Notes under the pieces: generated by a model | Told to the model about the DNA's origin: nothing | Databases searched by the model: none | The model's input: only the letters and a program-made list of their open reading frames with translations | In this document: positions 57,633 through 64,000 of the stretch, piece by piece | Position numbering within the stretch: the first letter of the stretch is position 1 | Layout: each line of letters opens with the position of its first letter | Made by a program: the position numbers and the translations under genes | Assembly: GCA_023159155.1 (NCBI GenBank) | Contig: JAJNNX010000013.1 | Location: 186,001-250,000 of the forward strand | Reading direction: 5' to 3' | DNA length: 64,000 nt | Source: Ustulina deusta | Taxonomy: Eukaryota; Ascomycota; Sordariomycetes; Xylariales; Xylariaceae

Positions 57633-60317
57633 CCCGTTCCTTGACGGAAGTATAGCCGTGAGAGCGGCTACCCCAAAATCAACAGTGGATACAAATGTAC
57701 GGCGTCTCAGGAAGAGGGCGGCTCTGGGAATTTTTGATTAACTCGGCAAAGGATTTATTCTGCATGGACATTTTATTACCAAAAGAACACTCCAAGATTT
57801 GTTTTCTGTTTTCCAACAGCCTTCAGGGCGACGAGGCCTCGGTTGTCTATTTTTGCAGCGCAACAACATCAATAGTTGTGCCCTTCCGATACGATACCCC
57901 TATTCTTTTTCGCTACTTTATTAGCGCGCAATTTTTGCTAGGACGGGTTTACCAGTCATTCATGACGAGGTCCCCACGCCTCTTCTTTGCTACATGTTGT
58001 AAATTCAAGCCCTTCTTGATGTACATATCGAAAATTTACCTCCTTTGGATCTGAAAACGGTACACGGTAGATTCCGGGGGGTTTGAACTAGAACGGGTGA
58101 ACCTTGGAAATGGGCTATGAGGTCTAATATTCTTGTATATAGGTGCCCTCTAGCCATACTTGCTCTATTAGGTAATGTCTCTATTATCTATTAAGCTTGG
58201 CGCCTTAATTCAGAACTTGTCAAACCTGCGTCGCGAGTTACCATTGGGTGATCGCACCCGGTAAGGCGATGACGCACCAACCTATCTTTATATGAGTGTT
58301 CCCGACTTTCCTGTGAAGTTATGAGTAGTATATAGAAAGTGCGATGATCAACTGCTCATATCCCCCCCCAAATGATGGAATTGTCGCTTCTCTTCACCTC
58401 TCTTTTCTATTTCTCCAAGTCCGCCGAATTCGTGAAGCAAAGTTAAGAAAGGATATACACAGCATGAACAGAACCAGCTTATCATCGTGATAGATACTAT
58501 TATAATCTGCGTTTTTGTTGCTGTGAGCATCAATACCGTGGCCAATGTGTTGGAAGAGGGCAACCTTGCTTGCTGGTGGCTAGGCGCCACACGGATCAGT
58601 TTAAGGGAGAGCCGATAGGGGACAGAAGCCGGGAGATCATCGTAATCGTCCAATGAAGGACGGTCTCGCACGAGGTGCGTTTAGATATATGACAGCTGAG
58701 GTGCAAATCCATGTACAGCGCTCGCTCCAAGAATGGAAGCTAGAATGGAACCAGAACGGTCAGATAGGCCTCGAACCAACCCAGCGAAGCATCGAGAGAC
58801 GGTCGGCCCGCGACTAAGACCATGCGATGAGATGGCATCTGTCTTTCTAGCATGCCTTCACGCAGTCCGTAACAACCGTGCTCCGCAAGAAAGCATACGG
58901 GGTCGAGAGAGAGCACCGCCAAAGGGTAGCAACGGCACATTCTCCGATTGCGTATACAGAATCACGTCAAGCCAAACGACGCTCCAACCTTTGATGCAAC
59001 TATTACAGGACCAGCGAGACCGATGGGGCCAATAGTTCGTCTTCGCACGACAAGACTTTACAGTACAAATGCCGTTCGGAAGAAAGCAACAACGAGACGC
59101 TCTTTCGATTTTCCAAACGAAGCCGCTTTGGAGAACAAAATGATTCCACTTCTAGATGCCATTGCCGTCCAAGACTCCTCCTCATCCTGTCTTTCGTCGA
59201 GTGTCATCCGGTCCGTTCTTTCCTACGCAGATTCCGCCGTAATATCCCACCAGAACAACAACTCACGTTAGAGAAAACAAGGACTTATGGAGTTGTTGTC
59301 AGGTTATTCAGGTTATGTATTGAGAAATTAAACATGGAGGGATAAGTGTTAAATTAGCCATAAAATCAGCATGGAGTCGGCTAATAAAAAGAGATGACAG
59401 AAACACATCCATAGGAGACATATATTGATTATTTTATCACCTTCAGTCTCACAAAAGGTCAGTGTGTTCTAAGCTGTTTGATAGAGTATCGTGCAAACAG
59501 AGACTTAAATCGAATCGACTGCACATCTACAGTAACGTGGTGGTTCCCAAGCAGAAAGAAGAGAGAAAAGGAGGCACAAGCTTGGAGAGCGCTGGCCTAG
59601 CTACACTCCACGCGTCCCATCATCCCCGCCTCCAGCTATCCCTTCTCTATTGGCTACATGGTGGACCGCCGGCGAAAATGCTGCTGCGTTGTTACTTACT
59701 TATTTTCAAAGTTGGTATCCATCAAGGAAGTCGATAAATACCGCTGTGCGTTAATCTACGTTTGTGTATTGCTTGCGATAGCCCCATGGAATGTGTTGCC
59801 TCCGGGAGTAGCGGTTGTGTTGCATGTGCACTTAGCTCCGGACACTCACTGCTTTTTTTATTTGCAGCATTTTGACATGCCGATGGGGATTATAGTCCCA
59901 CGAAGAACAAAGAGGTAGGTAGGCAACCTGGATTTAGTCAAGGGTTTAGGTAGTCAAGTCACCAAGGGAGTTTAGGACCATTTGCGTAACCGTAACAATT
60001 ATAACCCATAACAGTTGACCGTTCCTGGTGTCTAGCAAGATGTGAGTGGCATTAAAAGCTGTCTATCATTTCATTCATATCATAGGGCAAGGCTTATCCA
60101 ACGTTGCATATACTCGTAGATTATAACTAATTATCATGTACGATGCCAGGAGGTAAAGGTGTCAAAAACGTTGACGACCGTACTGCGGCACAACAACAAA
60201 GACAAAAAATAAGCAAACATCTCAACTGCGGTTGTAAGTGTTGTCTACTTGTTAATTCTTCCAGCATACAAATCCAACAGCCCTCTCCATACATCATGTT
60301 GATTCTTCCCGTAACAA
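57633..60317. other. Convergent intergenic region (2.7 kb), possible degenerate frames
   Basis: This stretch lies between the 3' ends of the GPI-anchored protein gene and GPI13. Between 58348 and 59275 both strands have overlapping frames of 60-107 codons, some with protein-like composition, but none has a start, introns and domain that agree. The rest shows nothing recognisable. Confidence 0.5.
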
Positions 60318-63300
60318 CTAATCTGCAAATCCAAAAACGTCGCCTACAGCGAGCACGTTTGTCCTGACACCCAACAGGGTAACCACAATACTCACAATAT
60401 CAACAATCAAGAGGATGGCAGCCGCCATCATGAATCTTGGGTTAAAAACGCGGTACAGCATGAGGTGACGTCGAAGGTGTCCGGCCCAAGCCATCGTGGT
60501 CAGACTTTCGACTGCGTAGTATGCTACGAAGATGCCAAGGGCGCGGCTCACGCTCTCGAGAACGCCCTTCCGCTTCGGAGATGTCTTCCACAGCACTAGT
60601 AGTGGGAGTGCGATGCATGCTAGTATCTGTCCCGCGAAGTGGTTGAGCGCGACGGCCATGGCACTCCAGGGGTAGCGGACGGTGAGGAGAGGAATGAAGG
60701 TAGAGTCCCACTGGATGGAGGAGAGGACTGCCTGGTGGCCGGTTTTGAAGTAATGGTAGTTGCCGAGTAGGGCTAGCGTTACTGGGCCGATGGTCTCAGC
60801 CGCAATCCCGTTGATATCTAGGATCTCGGCAAGGGCAAGCACTTGCCACAGCATAATGGCGATAGCGCCGCTTCCCATAGGTTTCGAGAGGAGTATGCAA
60901 GCGCATGCGATATTAACAGGTAGTAGGAGATATCGGGCGCCGTTCGCATTGCCGTACCCGAGCACGGTGACTTGGGCTGTACGCTTATTGGCAGAGGTTG
61001 TGAGGATAGAGACACAAGGTGGCGCCCAGATAAAGGCTGTTGAGCCGGCTACCAGCGCCAGCGCAAGCACGACTTGTGCGATTGATACATGGATCGTTTT
61101 GAATGTCGTTTCCGAGACGGATGTGAGCCAGTTGCTGTTGCTCGCGGCATCTAGAGTCCAATAGCCAGCAGAGAGCAACAGGGTAGCGCGGAAGACATAT
61201 CCAATCCACATGGGCGCAAGCCCTTCATAAGACCTGGATGTTTGCAAGTATGACTTAATGATGGAGGGAAGGATGAGAACTACGGCGAAAGGTACCACTA
61301 ATTGCCAAGGCGCTGATGTTGAGGAGTTTGCAGATGCGTAATAAGTTGACTTGCAGTAAGGCATTTGCTCCTCTCTACAAAGCTTTGAGAAGGACGCCAC
61401 TCGACTCAGAACGACAAACAACAGTGAATGATATATCCCCAGAGTCTGCTCTCGTACAGAGGGTCGCCGAAGTGCAGCAATAGCGCTGGTAATACCAAAG
61501 GTTGCGAGGAAAAACAAGGAAATGGAGTCTTCCCAGATGGTGTATGAGTTAGAGGCGAAACCAATAGACTGACTAGCCGTAAAAATAATCGACAGCCAAC
61601 CCCAGAAATTGTCCGGGAGCAAATTGAAGAAACTCTTACCACCAGGAGAGAGTAAGGTGATTGTCACTGAAGTCATACTCCCAATAGCAGTAGCAGCTCC
61701 AGCCCAGAGCCATTCCGAGCCGGTGAATGCAACAGCAGTCGAGCTCACGAGCCCGATTACAAAACCACTCAAACCCCCTGATTTAACTAGAGTCTTGGCC
61801 AGCGTCTTGTAAGACACAGCATCTGCATCGGTCGAGACGCCTTGCAACTCCAAAGTCTTTTCTGCAAGATCCAACTCAACATCGTCGAGGACGGCAAAAT
61901 CTTCATCCTCATCTCGGGATACATATAGTAGCAAAACTACCACGCTTAAGGCCATAACTGCGATTCCTAATATCATATTCGGCACATTGAAACGAGCCCA
62001 GAGATCCTTGCAAATTCTCAGTGTTTCCCCTTGGTAAGTGTTATAAGCCGCGTAGAGGGCGGGCCAATTTTTTGATTTTGTAGATTGATTCACAAGATCG
62101 TCCGCATCTTTCCAGAGTGACGCAGGTGACCCCGGGGCGGAACTCTGCTGCAGTCCACGAGCTTTGAAGTATGATGCCTGATATCTCTTAATTCCAGCCG
62201 ATGTTACGCCGGACGCAGCAGCAAGATGATCCCAGGCACTCCCTGTAGGGCCCGCGAAGGCCTCTTCAATTGGCCGGCCAAGATTATTGTACGGAATAGG
62301 AATTCCTAGAAGCAGCGCTAAGGTTGGAACTAGATCGATCTGATTCACGGGTCGAATCTTTGCTGTTGCTGGTGGCGTGGCGAAATCAATTTGGGTTCGA
62401 CCAAAGATGGGTCGTTTCGAGTACATCCATAGGGCGGCTTCCACTTCATCATCACTCTCGCCGCCGTGATCTCCCTTTCCATCCATTCCGTGGTCACCCA
62501 TTACAACCAACAAAGTATCCTGGTCAATCCTTTCAGTCAGTCGACGAATGAAAGCATCCATTTGCTGGAGCTTAGCAGTCATGGCAGGATGACTTGGACC
62601 ATATCGATGGCCGGCATGGTCCACGCCTAATAGATGTCCTATGGTGATATCCCATTCGGCTCTGCGCTCGGGCTCCATGAGTGGAAATATATGCTCCAAA
62701 ACCCCATTGTCGACTGTGTGCAAGTCCCAAACATTGAAACTGTCGTATGCCTTGCTTAAGTTAGGCTGGAAATAGCCAGGGAATAAAGAGGTCCAAGTGT
62801 CGTCCCCCAGATGAACAATTCGTTTCCCATGCTCCCGAAGTTGCATCAAGATATTGTCTTCCTCAATGGCTGTTCCAGCAAAATTAGAACCTAGATCAAT
62901 GAATGTGGGTAACGTCCCTGTCGTCAACCCTTTTAGTCGCTGTAGAGTACTTGTAGGAGGGTCGGCAATAAAGGGTAATAAGAAGGCGTTGTTGGGTGAT
63001 TCAACGGCCGACTGGTAAAGGAAAGGAAACGCATTATGATAGACTTCAGCCTTGCTATCATCTTCAACGGGTACGGTAAAGTCGTATCGCAGAGCGTCGA
63101 TCACGACAATTACAGCCTTGTTGAATGTTTTAGGATGCCAGCAACCACCATCAATCGTGCTGCTGCCCGTCCATTTTATTAAAGGCTCGATCGGTGGAGC
63201 GGCGCATTCGGAACGCTCGTCTAGGACAAGTCGCGTCAAAAGGAACCCGCTGGTGAAGAGGACGATTCCAACCAGATGCATGAAGAGGAGCCATATCCAG

Positions 63301-63524
63301 AAACCAACGGTCCAAGAGTAACGCTTTTCGAAGGCTGACTTTCGACGGCGCTCGAGAGTGGCACGTCGCGCTTCATCCGTGTCGGAAGGTTTGGCAAGAT
63401 TCTTTGCTGCATCCTCGGAGTCTTTTATCCGCTTTGCCTTGGCCCACTCAGCTGCGATCTTTTTATAGTCGGTGGTAGATGGTTTGGATTTGGCATTGCG
63501 AGCTGTAGGAGGAGGAGGAGGCAT
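60318..63524 (-). CDS. GPI13: GPI ethanolamine phosphate transferase 3 (Gpi13/PIG-O)
   Basis: This is a single-exon gene of 1068 residues from the first ATG at 63524 (the frame opens further, but only with a TTG). In the ER, Gpi13 adds the ethanolamine phosphate on the third mannose of the GPI precursor, the group through which proteins are later attached. A basic cytosolic N-terminus (1-68) and one membrane helix (about 70-97) precede the luminal alkaline-phosphatase-like catalytic domain. Motifs are VIVVIDALRYDF (metal and nucleophile region, about 135-146), FIADPPTSTLQRLKGLTTGT, HLGDDTW, LGVDHAGHRYGP and VMGDHGMDGKGDHGG, whose Asp/His residues bind the two zinc ions. Some 13-14 hydrophobic segments follow, as in PIG-O. 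FADPPTTTxQRLKGLTTG-type sequence and length distinguish it from Gpi7 and Mcd4. It supplies anchors for proteins such as the one at 56461-57632. Confidence 0.95.
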   Translation of the reverse strand: MPPPPPTARNAKSKPSTTDYKKIAAEWAKAKRIKDSEDAAKNLAKPSDTDEARRATLERRRKSAFEKRYSWTVGFWIWLLFMHLVGIVLFTSGFLLTRLVLDERSECAAPPIEPLIKWTGSSTIDGGCWHPKTFNKAVIVVIDALRYDFTVPVEDDSKAEVYHNAFPFLYQSAVESPNNAFLLPFIADPPTSTLQRLKGLTTGTLPTFIDLGSNFAGTAIEEDNILMQLREHGKRIVHLGDDTWTSLFPGYFQPNLSKAYDSFNVWDLHTVDNGVLEHIFPLMEPERRAEWDITIGHLLGVDHAGHRYGPSHPAMTAKLQQMDAFIRRLTERIDQDTLLVVMGDHGMDGKGDHGGESDDEVEAALWMYSKRPIFGRTQIDFATPPATAKIRPVNQIDLVPTLALLLGIPIPYNNLGRPIEEAFAGPTGSAWDHLAAASGVTSAGIKRYQASYFKARGLQQSSAPGSPASLWKDADDLVNQSTKSKNWPALYAAYNTYQGETLRICKDLWARFNVPNMILGIAVMALSVVVLLLYVSRDEDEDFAVLDDVELDLAEKTLELQGVSTDADAVSYKTLAKTLVKSGGLSGFVIGLVSSTAVAFTGSEWLWAGAATAIGSMTSVTITLLSPGGKSFFNLLPDNFWGWLSIIFTASQSIGFASNSYTIWEDSISLFFLATFGITSAIAALRRPSVREQTLGIYHSLLFVVLSRVASFSKLCREEQMPYCKSTYYASANSSTSAPWQLVVPFAVVLILPSIIKSYLQTSRSYEGLAPMWIGYVFRATLLLSAGYWTLDAASNSNWLTSVSETTFKTIHVSIAQVVLALALVAGSTAFIWAPPCVSILTTSANKRTAQVTVLGYGNANGARYLLLPVNIACACILLSKPMGSGAIAIMLWQVLALAEILDINGIAAETIGPVTLALLGNYHYFKTGHQAVLSSIQWDSTFIPLLTVRYPWSAMAVALNHFAGQILACIALPLLVLWKTSPKRKGVLESVSRALGIFVAYYAVESLTTMAWAGHLRRHLMLYRVFNPRFMMAAAILLIVDIVSIVVTLLGVRTNVLAVGDVFGFAD

Positions 63525-64000
63525 TGTAGGTAAGATGGTCAAGAGGAGAGTATTAACAGCAGGCCAAATCAAGGCCCAATTCCAGCCATTGGGCGCTAAG
63601 AAGGGTAGATTAACTCGAGTATGACATGAAGAATATATCTATGATTTTAAGAAATTAGTATTATTAGGAGAGGGTAGAAGGAAGACCACAGGCGAGACAG
63701 TCTCGTGGAGACAAACTGCGAAAAATGTTGAAAAGATGATGTTTTTTTAATGGTTGACAGTCGTGAGAACAACGGGAGGAATAGCCCCACTGTATGAGCG
63801 GAGCAGGGTACCTACCTACCCAGCCTAGAGGGTAACTACCTGCATTGGCCCTGGAAAATTCCTAAACTGACCTGTTTCAAAATAGGTATGGTCACACAAG
63901 TATTTGGGCGAGCACCAAGTACGGTGCGGATTTACAATAAGTACTGACTCTAAATGTAACTTTTTAAGCCATTCAAGCAGAACTTTTTAGGATACAAGGT
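63525..64000. other. Upstream region of GPI13
   Basis: 476 bp to the window edge. TACCTACCTACCC occurs near 63810. No gene seen. Confidence 0.7.

Noticed and set aside
63525..63572. Extension of GPI13 to a TTG at 63572
   Set aside because: Not an ATG; the ATG at 63524 opens a normal cytosolic N-terminus.
1..64000. CRISPR array, rRNA operon, dispersed 5S genes, biosynthetic gene cluster or intact transposon
   Set aside because: Looked for on both strands by eye. No regular spaced repeats, rRNA sequence, synthase-type genes or transposase domains were seen.

Overview
This 64 kb window is nuclear DNA of a filamentous ascomycete (Pezizomycotina, most likely Sordariomycetes). Genes are split by short introns (mostly 49-188 nt) with GTNNGT-type donors and CTAAY/CTGAC branch points near the acceptors. 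The proteins are typical of filamentous fungi: Set2, Bre1, Bdp1, Rad23, GPI13, a Pmd1-type ABC exporter, a DUF7729-type GPI protein and an AT-hook protein. Intergenic DNA is full of the fungal TAGG/CCTA tetranucleotide motif. I see no rRNA, convincing tRNA, CRISPR array or intact transposon.

Layout: (1) 1-2635 minus, a 3' truncated large AT-hook nuclear protein; (2) 4978-5907 plus, the 25S rRNA uridine-N3 methyltransferase Bmt5; (3) 11159-12279 minus, a small AT-hook protein rebuilt here from three exons; (4) 16873-19735 plus, the H3K36 methyltransferase Set2; (5) 20945-22547 minus, mitochondrial GABA transaminase; (6) 23692-24548 minus, a three-exon secreted Cys-containing protein; (7) 32414-33784 plus, a four-helix membrane protein with a long Ser/Pro-rich tail; (8) 35199-36909 plus, Rad23 in seven exons; (9) 37960-40054 minus, TFIIIB subunit Bdp1, divergent from (10) 41067-43704 plus, the H2B ubiquitin ligase Bre1; (11) 44131-45165 minus, a SARAF-like ER protein; (12) 47899-52209 plus, a full-size ABC-B exporter; (13) 56461-57632 plus, a GPI-anchored DUF7729-like surface protein; (14) 60318-63524 minus, the ethanolaminephosphate transferase GPI13.

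Much of the gene content is nuclear housekeeping: histone modification during elongation (Set2, Bre1), Pol III initiation (Bdp1), ribosome modification (Bmt5), repair and proteasome shuttling (Rad23). A second group serves the membrane and secretory system: GPI13 makes the anchor that the DUF7729-like protein would carry, SARAF acts at the ER, and the ABC protein exports from the plasma membrane. There is no biosynthetic gene cluster.

Between the genes lie large gene-poor islands (5.9-11.2, 12.3-16.9, 24.5-32.4, 45.2-47.9, 52.2-56.5 and 57.6-60.3 kb). Several are enriched in two short motif families, TAGGTAGG and CTACACTA, the latter partly arranged as inverted repeats. They also hold a G-quadruplex-type tract and an overlapping GATAAG triplet. 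These motifs, the rebuilt exons and the large unidentified AT-hook protein are the main points for follow-up.
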